Made by a program: the position numbers and the translations under genes. The notes under the pieces are model-generated. The model did not search any database. It was not told the DNA's origin and saw only the letters and a program-made list of their open reading frames with translations. DNA of 64,000 bases from Primorskyibacter flagellatus. Its GTDB lineage: Bacteria; Pseudomonadota; Alphaproteobacteria; Rhodobacterales; Rhodobacteraceae. Shown here piece by piece: positions 8,039 to 17,328 of the stretch (position 1 is its first letter; every line of letters begins with the position of its first letter). The stretch lies in the NCBI RefSeq assembly GCF_900176485.1, contig NZ_FWYD01000007.1, positions 1 through 64,000 of the forward strand, read 5' to 3'.

Positions 8039-8287
8039 TCAGGCCAGCCCCCCGCGATGCGCATTGCAGAGCTGCGGCACAAGATACAGCGCCCCCAGTT
8101 CCGTTACCTGGCCAAAGCAGAACGGCGCGTAAGAACCGATCAGCTTGTTGAGCGCGGTATAACTCGTCGTGTTCTGCTTTCCGGCAACCTGGCCCACCGG
8201 GATCGCCGTGACGGTGGTCCCTTTGAGGTTCAACCCGATCCTGACACGGTAGGAGGTGGTGGAGCGCCGATAGGTGTCGCGCTTCAT
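8039..8287 (-). pseudogene. maiA: Maleylacetoacetate isomerase, internally deleted
   Basis: The start matches the thioredoxin-fold N-terminus of MaiA (YRRSTTSYRVRIGLNLKG with the SxxSxRVR glutathione site). The end (APFCFGQVTELGALYLVPQL then CNAHRGGL) matches the end of the helical GST domain. Roughly 130 of the usual ~210 residues between are missing, although the 82-codon frame remains open. The start codon overlaps the hmgA stop, so this was a coupled operon gene. Maleylacetoacetate isomerisation must come from another copy or a non-enzymatic route. Confidence 0.78.
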
Positions 8288-9633
8288 TTCTTGCCCGGCG
8301 AGCCATCGAACTTTTTCTCAATGTCCTTCCAGCAATCAATGTAGTCGTCCTGAAGCGGGGCGTCCTTGCCGGCGAACTGGGTCAGTTGCTGCGGAAATCG
8401 GGTCTCGAACATGAAGGACATGGTGTTGTCGAGCTTGTCCGGGCCGAGATTGGCGTTCGAGGCTTTCTCGAAAGCTTCGCGGTCCGGACCATGCGGCAGC
8501 ATCATGTTGTGAAGGCTCACGCCACCGGGCACAAATCCCTGCGGCTTGGCATCATATTGGCCATAGATGTTGCCCATCATCTCGGACATGATGTTCTTGT
8601 GGTACCAGGGGGGCCGAAAGGTATCTTCCATCACCATCCAGCGCTCGCGGAACAGCACGAAGTCGATATTGGCCGTGCCGGGCTGACCAGAGGGTGCTGT
8701 CAGGACCGTGAATATCGACGGGTCGGGGTGATCGAAGAGGATCGCGCCGACCGGGCAGTAGGTCCGCAGGTCGTATTTGTAAGGCGCGTAATTGCCGTGC
8801 CAGGCAACCACGTCCAGCGGAGACTGTCCGATCACCGTCGTGTGAAACTGGCCGCACCATTTCACCGTCACGGTCGAGCGTACCTCGCGGTCTTCAAAGG
8901 CCGCAACCGGTGCCTTGAAATCGCGCGGGTTGGCCATGCAATTCGCGCCAATCGGGCCACGGCCGGGCAGCTCGAATTTCTGGCCGTAGTTTTCGCAGAC
9001 AAATCCACGCGCAGGGCCGTCGAGAAGCTCAACCCGGTAAACCAGACCACGCGGGATGATCGCGATTTCCTTGGGTTCCAGGTCAATGACCCCTAGTTCG
9101 GTTGCGAAACGCAGGCGGCCTTCTTGCGGTACCACCAGCATTTCACTGTCAGCAGAGAAGAAATACGCGTCCTCCATAGATTGCGTCACCAGATAGATAT
9201 GCGTGGCCAGGCCTACTTGAGTGTGAACATCGCCCGCCGTCGTCATCGTGCGCATACCCGTAAGCCAGTCCAGCGGCTCCTCCGTAAGCGGGATGGGGTC
9301 CCAGCGGTACTGGCCCAATGACGTCACGTCGGGATGAATGTCGGGTGCTGAGCGGAAATGCGGCAGATCGATTTTCTCGTAGCGGTGGGAATGCTTGACC
9401 GAGGGGCGAATACGATAGCACCAAGTCCGTTCGGGCCGCACATCGGTAAATGCCGTTCCCGAGAGTTGCTCGCCGTAAAGTCCATAATTCACCTTTTGAG
9501 GCGAATTCATGCCTAGCGGCAGGGCACCGGGCAGCGCCTCGGTCTCAAAATCATTGCCGAAACCCGGCATATAGCCTGGGGTAATTGTCATGCCATCGGC
9601 TTTTACAAGCGGTGTTGGGTTCTGAGTTTTCAT
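8284..9633 (-). CDS. hmgA: Homogentisate 1,2-dioxygenase
   Basis: A 449-residue non-haem iron dioxygenase that opens the homogentisate ring to maleylacetoacetate. Diagnostic stretches are [19 protein letters not shown] near the N-terminus, [11 protein letters not shown], the metal-ligand region [15 protein letters not shown], and [15 protein letters not shown] near the C-terminus. AGGAGG lies 7 bp before the ATG. It is the first gene of the minus-strand unit. No hydroxyphenylpyruvate dioxygenase is in the window, so homogentisate must come from elsewhere. Confidence 0.95.
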   Translation of the reverse strand: MKTQNPTPLVKADGMTITPGYMPGFGNDFETEALPGALPLGMNSPQKVNYGLYGEQLSGTAFTDVRPERTWCYRIRPSVKHSHRYEKIDLPHFRSAPDIHPDVTSLGQYRWDPIPLTEEPLDWLTGMRTMTTAGDVHTQVGLATHIYLVTQSMEDAYFFSADSEMLVVPQEGRLRFATELGVIDLEPKEIAIIPRGLVYRVELLDGPARGFVCENYGQKFELPGRGPIGANCMANPRDFKAPVAAFEDREVRSTVTVKWCGQFHTTVIGQSPLDVVAWHGNYAPYKYDLRTYCPVGAILFDHPDPSIFTVLTAPSGQPGTANIDFVLFRERWMVMEDTFRPPWYHKNIMSEMMGNIYGQYDAKPQGFVPGGVSLHNMMLPHGPDREAFEKASNANLGPDKLDNTMSFMFETRFPQQLTQFAGKDAPLQDDYIDCWKDIEKKFDGSPGKK

Positions 9634-10254
9634 ATCATGCCTCCTGCGTCATAATGACGGTTTGCTCCATCAACCACAATTTTACAGGACGGTGGTTCGC
9701 ACCGATGAGACGGTCAAAGCGCCGTTTCATCAAGTGAAACCTTAGAGTGCGGCAGAAAGCGTCCTCTTGGGCTAATGTGACAACGCTTTCGGACAGATTT
9801 GATGCGTCCGGTCTTTGATGGTGTCTTGAACAAGACCCCCGACATTGTCGGCTTCGTTCCGCACAGATTGGCATCTGTGCGTTCCACCACAACCTCGTCC
9901 AGACGGCCCGTGTTTCTGTGAATCACGGTTGCGTCGAGCAGATTCAACGCTGCCATCCGATGGTACTGGCCTTCCAACGTCCGGTCCCTGATCTCTTGCT
10001 GACGCCTGACCCACAGCACGTTCTTTGGCGCGTGGTGGGCCTTCATCGCCAGCGGCATGATATGGCGTCGCAGCCACGATTGACAGCAATCGTATTTTTT
10101 TGCCTTCTGGAAAGTGCGTTCGGGCAAGACGATCTCCACGGTGAAATCGTGCGGCCTGACTAACTATTGATGCATCAGGCTGCTCGTTGGCCGGAGGGTG
10201 AACTTGCAAGCTTATGTCAGTATCTGATATGATTGAGCATATAAGGAGTGCCTG
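9634..10254. other. Spacer between hmgA and parD with transposon debris
   Basis: This 621-bp gap contains the hmgA promoter region, a probable Tn3 transposase fragment (9878-9992, listed separately) and the parD upstream region, where TATAAGGAG precedes the start. No intact gene is seen. Confidence 0.5.
9878..9992 (-). pseudogene. Probable Tn3-family transposase C-terminal fragment
   Basis: The frame reads IRDRTLEGQYHRMAALNLLD followed by ATVIHRNTGRLDEVV. This resembles the conserved C-terminal stretch of Tn3-family TnpA (RA-GLNL-VAAI--WNT--L). Only ~38 codons match before similarity is lost, and the flanking frame has no transposase features. The assignment rests on motif resemblance. Confidence 0.45.
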
Positions 10255-10497
10255 ATGCCAAACATCCACTTGACCGAACCGATGCAAAAATATGTGCAGT
10301 CGCAGATAGAGTCCGGTGCCTATGCCAATCTGAGCGAAGTCGTGCGCGCTGGCGTGAGGTTGCTGATGGAGAAAGACGGTGCCAGACAGTTCTATGCCCT
10401 CAAGGCCGATCTCGAGAAGGCGGCCACTCTGGCGGAGAATGGGGATTTCTCGGAGTTCGATGCCCAAGCCTTCGAACCGGGTGCATTTGACCGCTGA
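10255..10497 (+). CDS. parD: ParD-family antitoxin
   Basis: An 80-residue antitoxin with an N-terminal ribbon-helix-helix: IHLTEPMQKYVQSQIESGAY then ANLSEVVRAGVRLLM, the classic ParD/CopG pattern. The acidic C-terminus (DFSEFDAQAFEPGAFDR) would wrap the toxin. AAGGAG lies just upstream. parE follows after 5 bp. The pair likely stabilises this replicon by post-segregational killing, and ParD with ParE would repress its own promoter. Confidence 0.88.
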   Translation: MPNIHLTEPMQKYVQSQIESGAYANLSEVVRAGVRLLMEKDGARQFYALKADLEKAATLAENGDFSEFDAQAFEPGAFDR

Positions 10498-10502
10498 ATG
10501 GC

Positions 10503-10823
10503 ATGACCATTAGGCTATCCGGTCTGGCCAGGTTCGACCTCGAAGACATCCGAAACTACACTGTTGAAACTTGGGGCAGGGACCAGTGGTTGATCTACTA
10601 CCGCCAACTGGTCAACGCCTTCGAGCGGATCACCGAGGATCCCGACACTGGCCGAGACCGGAGCCTGTTCGTGCCGGGCATGCGGTCCGTCAACTGCCAG
10701 CGCCATGTGATATTCTTCAAGCGGCTCGACGCGGCGGGGGGCGCAGCGGTCATCCTGCGCATCGTGCACCAGCGCCGCAACATGCCCGCCTTGGTCTACT
10801 ACGAGGATCTGGACGGCGGTTAG
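10503..10823 (+). CDS. parE: ParE/RelE-family toxin
   Basis: A 106-residue toxin of the ParE fold: LSGLARFDLEDIRNYTVETW at the N-terminus, then LVNAFERITEDPDTGRDRS and a terminal HVIFFKR...ILRIVHQRRNMP, the RelE/ParE beta-sheet core. ParE toxins commonly poison DNA gyrase. It is full length and paired with parD, so the module appears intact, unlike the orphan antitoxin at 5442. Confidence 0.88.
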   Translation: MTIRLSGLARFDLEDIRNYTVETWGRDQWLIYYRQLVNAFERITEDPDTGRDRSLFVPGMRSVNCQRHVIFFKRLDAAGGAAVILRIVHQRRNMPALVYYEDLDGG

Positions 10824-10935
10824 GCCTTTGCTTCACCTCACGCCGATATCTCGACCAGTCCTCCATAGTCGCGACTGACCTCCTGCGCCTCGCGAAATAC
10901 GAGATTGCTTTTACGCTTGGCTAAGACGGCATATA

Positions 10936-11531
10936 TCACCGGCTGAAAAACGCTGCGAACTGTGCTTCGATCGGGTCCAGGAATCGTGTCGTGCCACGCG
11001 AAGGTTCGCGCAGTGCGGGCATGAGCAAGTCGTAGCGGAAAGGTTGTTCGGGGTGTAGAGGACTCGGCCGCTCGCCGCGAAATTGGCGGCCGTCACAGGC
11101 TCGACGATTGAAAGGCCCGCCCCGTTTGCCAGCAGTTCGCGGATTGAGGCCGACAATTGCGCTTCCGCGACGATACACGGCCGCGCGTTTCCGGTAGCAA
11201 GGAATATGTCTGTCTCAGACCGCGTAGCGATTTCGGCTCCGAGCGCCACGAAGGGCTGTTCGTGGAAATCGCCGGGCTCTAAGCGGATTTTCCGCCCGAG
11301 CGGATGGCCGACCGGGAGTACGGCCTGCATCGGAGCGGTGTAGGCCGGCCTGCGTTTGACCGCCGGATGATCGGTGTCGAGTGCGGTGAAACCGAGGTCG
11401 AATTGCTGTGAACTGAGGTGCCGCAGCACCGCTTGCGAGCTTCGGGCACGGAATCGAAACAACAGTCTGGCATTGAACAGATCCGAATGGGTGACAAGGC
11501 GCGCGCTGAATGAGAGGGTGCCTTCTAACAG
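10936..11531 (-). pseudogene. LysR-family regulator, N-terminus lost and frameshifted
   Basis: Only the effector-binding half survives: SSQQFDLGFTALDTDHPAVK, AVLPVGHPLGRKIRLEPGDF and AQLSASIRELLANGAGLSIV are typical LysR substrate-domain segments. The helix-turn-helix is missing and the 5' side runs into an IS6 remnant. Near 11045 the match jumps frame: the natural ending QPFRYDLLMPALREPSR to FAAFFSR is read in another phase and stops at 10936. Two independent lesions make it non-functional. It faces the aspartate dehydrogenase operon end. Confidence 0.72.
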
Positions 11532-11544
11532 CGACGCAAGCTCA

Positions 11545-11660
11545 AGGGAAATCGGTGATACACGCCAGACGGCGTATCCGATGATTTCAGAAGGAAAACG
11601 ATGGCCTGAAAGGCACCGGATGCCTTGAGTTTGGTCATACGATTGCATTCCGCGAATGGA
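11545..11660 (-). pseudogene. IS6-family transposase, 5' remnant (copy 2, inverted)
   Basis: On the minus strand SGHRFPSEIIGYAVW followed by a frameshifted YHRFPL region repeats the IS6 transposase start also seen at 5327-5450, along with flanking bases such as TCGCGGAAT. Relative to copy 1 it lacks one base near GCCTTT-CAGG, breaking the frame. Both copies keep only the 5' end and face each other across about 6.1 kb. Confidence 0.65.
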
Positions 11661-11737
11661 CATGTCCCACAACTTGACGATCCGGCTGGATCGTGTTCCG
11701 GTTTGTTGCAATGAACTTGGATACAGGTTTGCCTTTG

Positions 11738-12541
11738 TCAGGTGCCGACAACAACGGTTGCGGTCATTTGTTGGAGGCAAGCGATGACGCTCTGCGCGGT
11801 GATCCGCCCGGTTGCCGGGTTTTCGTCACTGGGTCGGTTCTGGATGGTCGCGGTAAAGTCTGAACTGTCCGATACCACGCTTACCGAATGCAGGTTGTGT
11901 TGCAGGGCTGGATCAGCCCAGACTTCCATCTGCGTTTGGTCCGGCCCAAGGCCCGCAAGGCTGAGTGCGGCGGCCACATTCACGTTTGCGGGAAATTCCT
12001 TCGCAATCTCGGTGACGCTACCGGCCATTAGCCGGTATGGTTCTTTGATCGCCGTCAAATCGACATCGATCTTGGTCAGGTAGGGCGCATTCAAAAGCCC
12101 CGCAACGGGTTTGGACGTTTTGATCGTGACGGATTTGAGTTCACCGACAGCGACTGCCTTCAATGCATCAATCGCAAGCATCGCACCTGACGGGACGACG
12201 ATCCGTGCGCCGGTTGCCTTCGCGCGCGAGATCAAATCCTCCCGACCAAGAAGCTGGCTGGCCGACAGCACGACAAGCGTTTTCCCGGCGTCGATAACCG
12301 GTCGCGCAATATCCGCAAACATTTGCGGAGGGAGGCATTCCAGAACGATGTCACAGTGATCCGCGATGGCGTCCATGTCATAGATCGGGACGGGCGTTGC
12401 GAGTGCTTCGTTCAGTTCTGCGCCGCGTGTTTGTGAACGTGCGCAGAAGCCAGCCAATTTCATGCCGGGCAACGCACCACGATCCAGTGCCTTGGCCACG
12501 GTCATTCCCACTGCACCCATTCCGGAAATTCCGATTTTCAT
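11738..12541 (-). CDS. nadX: Aspartate dehydrogenase (NadX family)
   Basis: A 267-residue NAD(P)-dependent dehydrogenase. The N-terminal Rossmann motif is GISGMGAVGMTVAKALDRG. The DUF108/aspartate dehydrogenase core follows with VVPSGAMLAIDALKAVAVGE and the catalytic-domain segment FPANVNVAAALSLAGLGPDQ. It interconverts aspartate and oxaloacetate (via iminoaspartate). It starts ATGA over the stop of the upstream aminotransferase, so the two are translationally coupled. The pair probably processes an amino acid delivered by the divergent Liv transporter. Confidence 0.8.
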   Translation of the reverse strand: MKIGISGMGAVGMTVAKALDRGALPGMKLAGFCARSQTRGAELNEALATPVPIYDMDAIADHCDIVLECLPPQMFADIARPVIDAGKTLVVLSASQLLGREDLISRAKATGARIVVPSGAMLAIDALKAVAVGELKSVTIKTSKPVAGLLNAPYLTKIDVDLTAIKEPYRLMAGSVTEIAKEFPANVNVAAALSLAGLGPDQTQMEVWADPALQHNLHSVSVVSDSSDFTATIQNRPSDENPATGRITAQSVIACLQQMTATVVVGT

Positions 12542-13752
12542 GCGCGGTACCTCTCAACCAGCTCGACAATTCTATGCGCTGCGGCCACGGCGGCATCATG
12601 GTTCTGCGAGAAATTGAGCCTGATACTATTGGCAGAGTTCGGCCCGAACTCTGCGCCCGGAGTCACGGTGACATTGGCCTGACTGCGCAGCAGACGTACA
12701 AATATGTCGGGTTCATGCACCAACTCGGGCAGCTTTGGAAAAATATAGCTTCCCCCTTGCGGCGTCGAGGTCTCCAGCCCGGCAGCGCGAAACACCTTCA
12801 ACAGGTCATCGCGGATCGCCTGATGTTGCGTGATCCGGTCTGCCAGCCATCCGTCAGGCTCTGCAAACCAGGTCGAGAGCGCCGCCTGATTGTACCCGGC
12901 TGCCCGCAAAGACACGATGGCCTGAAGCTTTTCCATCCGTTCGATCAGTTTTGGCGTCCCGAACGCGACGCCAAGCCGGAACCCGCTGAGCGATTCCGTT
13001 TTGGACGGCCCCATGATCGTGATCAGGTTCTCGGGGCGAGACGGGCAGGCCCGCAAATGGCAAAAGCTCTCGCCCTCGTAAAGCAAACGGGAATAAAGCT
13101 GGTCGACAATCACCGTCGCGTCGTATTGCGCGGCCAGTTCCGCAATCCGTTCAATCGTGGACTGGGAATAGATCAGTCCCGTCGGATTGTTCGGCGTCGA
13201 AAACACCATGACCCGCGTGCCGGTTTTGAACGCCTGCTCAAGGATCGCAAGATCCGGTCCCCTGGTGTTTGAGTCCATCCCGTAGTCAAGGGGGATGGGC
13301 ACGACCACACCGTTGAAAAACCGCACCAGTTTCCGGTTGGCGAAATAGTCGGGCTCGACAACGGCCACCTTCGTGCCGTTCTCGACGACCGATCCAAGCG
13401 CGAGGAATAGCGCGCCCTGGGTGCCCGGCGTCACAATCAACTCCTGATCCGCATCAAGCGGCGCGCCGGTGAACGCGGCAAGCCGTTCTGCCACATCGCT
13501 ACGAATTGAACGATCGCCGCGATATTCCGTATAGGCCTGCTGACCCCCACGTTCATAGCCCTCCTGCCACGCGGCCTGAGCGCCGGGGGTTGGCGCGAAG
13601 GCATCAACGTCGCCATGTGAAAAATCCACGGCAATGCCGTCCAGTGGTTCGCCGCGCGACATGGAGGACAGGGCGCTGTTGTCTTGCCTGACTTCCTGAC
13701 CCGGTGCATTCTCTGCGCCGAGTTCCATGAATTTTCTGTCCAGCGTCTCCAT
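12538..13752 (-). CDS. Class I/II PLP-dependent aminotransferase
   Basis: A 404-residue fold-type I aminotransferase. FSTPNNPTGLIYS is the substrate/PLP loop, VIVDQLYSRLLYEG carries the PLP pyridine-binding Asp and Tyr, and GPSKTESLSGFRLG contains the Schiff-base lysine and phosphate-binding arginine. The ATG at 13752 gives the usual family length; an upstream extension to 13914 is probably untranslated. Substrate cannot be read from sequence. Coupling to aspartate dehydrogenase suggests transamination linked to aspartate/oxaloacetate turnover. Confidence 0.8.
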   Translation of the reverse strand: METLDRKFMELGAENAPGQEVRQDNSALSSMSRGEPLDGIAVDFSHGDVDAFAPTPGAQAAWQEGYERGGQQAYTEYRGDRSIRSDVAERLAAFTGAPLDADQELIVTPGTQGALFLALGSVVENGTKVAVVEPDYFANRKLVRFFNGVVVPIPLDYGMDSNTRGPDLAILEQAFKTGTRVMVFSTPNNPTGLIYSQSTIERIAELAAQYDATVIVDQLYSRLLYEGESFCHLRACPSRPENLITIMGPSKTESLSGFRLGVAFGTPKLIERMEKLQAIVSLRAAGYNQAALSTWFAEPDGWLADRITQHQAIRDDLLKVFRAAGLETSTPQGGSYIFPKLPELVHEPDIFVRLLRSQANVTVTPGAEFGPNSANSIRLNFSQNHDAAVAAAHRIVELVERYRA

Positions 13753-13847
13753 AGCGTCACTTTCGTTCTTGAAGGGGTGTCGGTCGCCCTTGGTGTCGTT
13801 TTCAGACCTTTGCAGTGTTTGCGATGAGCATCGGTCAAACAGCGTTG

Positions 13848-14366
13848 TTATTTGCCATGCGCTGACTCTAGATCCAATCCAGAGAGCGGTAAATATTCTG
13901 CATGGCGTTGCCAAGTCGCTGGTGCGTCACCAAAGGTAACAGGCGGACATAAAAAGACCAGCCCATGTCCCGCGCCTCGAAGGCTTTGATTGTCCACGCA
14001 AAGTGACCGCATAAGCAATGGCAACGTCGCAAACTCTTGAATCACCCATCTTGGTGCTGCCGATGTCATCGCCAGACCAGAACCAATGCCCACTGGATTT
14101 GGGATGACATCACGCGTGCGTTGAAGGCGACCTGAGATCTAACGCCCCGGCTTTCGCTGACAGGAACTCTGATACCTTGACGGTGCCTGCGGGATTGTTG
14201 TCGCCTTTGCTCCTTCGCAGCGTTGCTGACTGTCGTATTGTCATGGGGAGCCGCGCAATAAGTCCTGAACCATAGAAAGATCCGACCAGCCTGATGCCTT
14301 CGCGTGCTTCCAGCGAAATCTGAACCTCCGCCAACGTGCTCCTCGAAAGTACGTGGGATAACACAC
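13848..14366 (-). pseudogene. Degenerate LysR-family regulator
   Basis: Two minus-strand frames carry LysR-like pieces in the right order. The frame from 14364 has RSTLAEVQISLEAREGIRLV, resembling the recognition helix of LysR winged helix-turn-helix domains, and NPAGTVKVS at the linker. A second frame (14093-13848) has GIGSGLAMTSAAPRWVIQEF and GLVFLCPP, resembling the end of the effector domain. The whole spans ~520 bp instead of ~900, so it is deleted and frameshifted. It may once have controlled the flanking amino acid genes. Confidence 0.45.
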
Positions 14367-14548
14367 TTTACGAATCCCAAGTTTCGCCCACGCCGTCAAA
14401 CGCGGAAGCGCTACCCCCACGTCAACTTGATCAACCCACCTAGTAGACGCACTATTATTGTTTACTTTTCGGGCTGAACAGGTAGCACTTACTTCTAAAA
14501 CAACTCGAAAAATGTGCATTTCTTGCATGATTGATACATGGGGAAGCA

Positions 14549-15298
14549 ATGGAAATCGCGCTTCAGGCGACAGGGTTGACGAAAGAGTTCAAGGGCTTTG
14601 TTGCCGTGAACAATGTCGATCTTTCGATAGAAAAGGGAACGATACACGCCTTGATCGGCCCGAACGGCGCTGGCAAGACGACCTGTTTCAACCTGCTGAC
14701 AAAGTTCCTGCAACCCACCCGTGGAACAATCAAGTACGAAGGCCGCGACATCACCCGCATGAAGCCCGCCGAAATCGCCAGATTGGGCATGGTGCGGTCG
14801 TTCCAGATATCGGCGATCTTTCCGGACCTGACCGTGTTGCAAAATGTCAGGGTGGCTTTGCAAAGAGGGCGCGGGGAAAGCTATGATTTCTGGCGCTCCG
14901 ACAAGATATTGTCGAGGTTCGACGACCGCGCGCGCGCCTTTATCGACGAGGTGGGCTTGACCGAGTTCACCGATGAGCGTGCCGCTGCCTTGCCCTACGG
15001 GCGCAAACGCGCGCTTGAGATTGCCACGACGCTCGCCCTGAGCCCCGACATGCTGCTACTGGATGAACCAATGGCCGGCATGGGGCGCGAAGACGTTGAG
15101 CGGATCTCGAAGCTGATCCAGAAAATTGCCGAAAACCGCACCGTTTTGATGGTGGAGCATAACCTGTCGGTCGTGGCCGACCTGTCGGATCGCATCACGG
15201 TACTGGCACGCGGCGAAATCCTGGCGGAAGGCACTTATGACGAGATTTCGAAAGCGCCCGAAGTGATCGAGGCATATATCGGAGCAAGCCATGACTGA
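14549..15298 (+). CDS. livG: Branched-chain-type amino acid ABC transporter ATPase (LivG)
   Basis: A 249-residue ABC ATPase. Walker A is GPNGAGKTT, the signature region is ALPYGRKRALEIATTLA (LivG-typical, with Y replacing S), and Walker B is LLLDEPMAGMG, where the AGM extension marks the LivG class. GGGGA precedes the ATG at 14549; a TTG at 14531 is possible but unlikely. It is the first gene of an ATPase-first Liv operon and its stop overlaps livF by 8 bp. Confidence 0.9.
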   Translation: MEIALQATGLTKEFKGFVAVNNVDLSIEKGTIHALIGPNGAGKTTCFNLLTKFLQPTRGTIKYEGRDITRMKPAEIARLGMVRSFQISAIFPDLTVLQNVRVALQRGRGESYDFWRSDKILSRFDDRARAFIDEVGLTEFTDERAAALPYGRKRALEIATTLALSPDMLLLDEPMAGMGREDVERISKLIQKIAENRTVLMVEHNLSVVADLSDRITVLARGEILAEGTYDEISKAPEVIEAYIGASHD

Positions 15299-16007
15299 CG
15301 CGTCCGAAGTGCTTTTGAAAGTGTCCGACCTGCAAGGCTGGTACGGCGAAAGCCATGTTCTGCACGGTGTGGATTTCGAAGTGCGCCAGGGCGAAGTGGT
15401 GACCCTGCTGGGACGCAACGGCGCGGGCAAGACCTCGACGCTTCTGGCGATCATGGGAATACTGGGAAAGCGCACCGGCTCTGTCACGTTCAAGGACACC
15501 GAGACGATCGGGATGCAGCCGCGCGCCATCGCCCGGCTGGGTATCGCGCTTTGCCCCGAAGAACGCGGCATCTTTTCTTCGCTGAGCGTCGAGGAAAACC
15601 TGATGCTCCCCCCGCGCATCGCTGATGGCGGCCTGACCGTGGAACGGATCTATGATCTTTTTCCCAACCTGAAAGAACGGCGCACCAGCAGTCAGGGCAC
15701 GAAACTGTCGGGCGGCGAACAGCAGATGTTGGCGATTGCCCGCATTCTGCGCACCGGGTCCAAGATGCTTTTGCTAGATGAACCGACCGAAGGACTGGCA
15801 CCGGTCATCGTGCAACAGATCGGGCATACCATCGCCGCGCTCAAGAACGAGGGTTTCACGATTGTTCTGGTCGAACAGAACTTTCGTTTCGCGGCATCGG
15901 TCGCCGACCGGCATTACGTCGTGGACCAAGGCCGCGTCGTGGACATGATCCCCAACGATCAGCTTGAAGAAAACACCCAGAAACTTCACGATTATCTGGG
16001 CGTCTGA
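15291..16007 (+). CDS. livF: Branched-chain-type amino acid ABC transporter ATPase (LivF)
   Basis: A 238-residue second ATPase of the Liv system: Walker A GRNGAGKTST, signature LSGGEQQMLAIARIL, Walker B LLLDEPTEGLAPVIV (the EGLAP sequence is LivF-specific). Its translation is coupled to livG by overlap. LivF and LivG form the heterodimeric motor for the LivHM permease. Confidence 0.92.
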   Translation: MTDASEVLLKVSDLQGWYGESHVLHGVDFEVRQGEVVTLLGRNGAGKTSTLLAIMGILGKRTGSVTFKDTETIGMQPRAIARLGIALCPEERGIFSSLSVEENLMLPPRIADGGLTVERIYDLFPNLKERRTSSQGTKLSGGEQQMLAIARILRTGSKMLLLDEPTEGLAPVIVQQIGHTIAALKNEGFTIVLVEQNFRFAASVADRHYVVDQGRVVDMIPNDQLEENTQKLHDYLGV

Positions 16008-16051
16008 ACCAATAATAAAGGCGCGTCTGCGCCGTAACCAGGAGGAACCCC

Positions 16052-17254
16052 ATGTTCAAGAAACTCGCAGTCAGTTCCGCGGCCCTTGCCGCGATGATCG
16101 GCTCACCCGCGCTGGCGCAGGATATCGCGGTGAAGCTCGGCGTTCTCAATGACCGATCCGGCGTCTATGCGGACCTGTCCGGCGAAGGATCGGTTGTGGC
16201 CGCGCGCATGGCGGTAGAGGATTTCAAAGCAGCCGACAAAGGCATCGCCGTCGAAATCATTTCGGCAGATCACCAGAACAAGCCCGATATCGGCTCGAAC
16301 ATCGCGCGGCAGTGGTATGACGTGGATGGTGTGAACGCCATTCTCGACGTGCCGACATCCTCTGTGGCGCTTGCGGTTGGCGACATCACGGCCGAGAAAA
16401 ACGGCGTGATGATCAACTCTGGTGCCGGGTCTACATCGCTGACCCGCGAACAATGCCGTCCCACCACGGTTCACTGGACCTATGACACCGCAGCCCTGGC
16501 CACCGGCACAGGTGCGGCAATGACCAATGCGGGCGGCAAGAAATGGTTCTTCCTGACCGCTGACTATGCCTTTGGTCACTCGCTTGAGGAAAATACGTCG
16601 CGCGTCGTCGAGGAAAACGGCGGTGAGGTCGTCGGACAGGTCAATGTGCCGTTCCCGGCGCAGGATTTCTCGTCCTTCCTGTTGCAGGCTCAAGGATCGG
16701 GCGCTGACGTGATCGGTCTGGCAAATGCCGGCGGCGACACCGTCAACGCGATCAAGCAGGCGTCGGAATTCGGCATCACTCAGGCGGGACAGAAACTGGC
16801 CGCCTTGCTGTTCTTTGTCACCGATGTGCATGCTCTGGGCGCGCAGACCGCACAGGGTCTGTCGCTGACCGAAGCGTTCTACTGGGATCAGAACGACGAG
16901 ACCCGCGCCTGGTCCAAGCGGTTCATGGACACGCATGGCGCGCAGCCAACGATGGTCCAGGCCGGCGTCTATTCGGGGACGATGGCCTATCTAGCAGCGG
17001 TTGAGGCCGTGGGCAGCGCCGATGACGGCAAAGCCGTATCCGCCAAGATGAAAGAGATGGAGTTCGACGATCCGCTCTTCGGCACAGTCACCGTGCGCGG
17101 CGACGGGCGGGCGATCCACGATATGTACCTGTTCGAAGTGAAGACACCCGACCAGTCCGAAAACGAGTGGGACCTGTACAACCAGATCTCCTCGATCAGC
17201 GGCGAAGAAGCGTTCTTGCCGATGCTGGAAGAGTGCGACTTTACCAAGCAGTGA
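16052..17254 (+). CDS. Periplasmic amino acid-binding protein of the Liv system
   Basis: A 400-residue type I periplasmic binding protein with a signal peptide (MFKKLAVSSAALAAMIGSPA then LAQ-DI). The mature part starts AVKLGVLNDRSGVYADLSGE, the LivJ/K-like opening, and contains GAGSTSLTREQCRPTTVHWT and FFLTADYAFGHSLEE. AGGAGG lies upstream. Ligand specificity cannot be read. Such proteins bind branched-chain amino acids but also aromatic acids, urea or amides. Confidence 0.88.
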   Translation: MFKKLAVSSAALAAMIGSPALAQDIAVKLGVLNDRSGVYADLSGEGSVVAARMAVEDFKAADKGIAVEIISADHQNKPDIGSNIARQWYDVDGVNAILDVPTSSVALAVGDITAEKNGVMINSGAGSTSLTREQCRPTTVHWTYDTAALATGTGAAMTNAGGKKWFFLTADYAFGHSLEENTSRVVEENGGEVVGQVNVPFPAQDFSSFLLQAQGSGADVIGLANAGGDTVNAIKQASEFGITQAGQKLAALLFFVTDVHALGAQTAQGLSLTEAFYWDQNDETRAWSKRFMDTHGAQPTMVQAGVYSGTMAYLAAVEAVGSADDGKAVSAKMKEMEFDDPLFGTVTVRGDGRAIHDMYLFEVKTPDQSENEWDLYNQISSISGEEAFLPMLEECDFTKQ

Positions 17255-17264
17255 ACATTGTCCT

Positions 17265-17297
17265 GCCTCTGTCCGACTGTAACGGTCGGGCAGAGGC
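17265..17297 (+). other. Strong hairpin between binding-protein and permease genes
   Basis: GCCTCTGTCCGAC (17265-17277) pairs with GTCGGGCAGAGGC (17285-17297), a 13-bp stem with one G-U pair and a 7-base loop, 11 bp after the binding-protein stop. There is no U-run. It is probably a 3'-end stabiliser or partial terminator that raises binding-protein expression over the permease genes. Confidence 0.65.
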
Positions 17298-17328
17298 TAT
17301 CTGATCAATCGACCAACAGGACCGCAAA

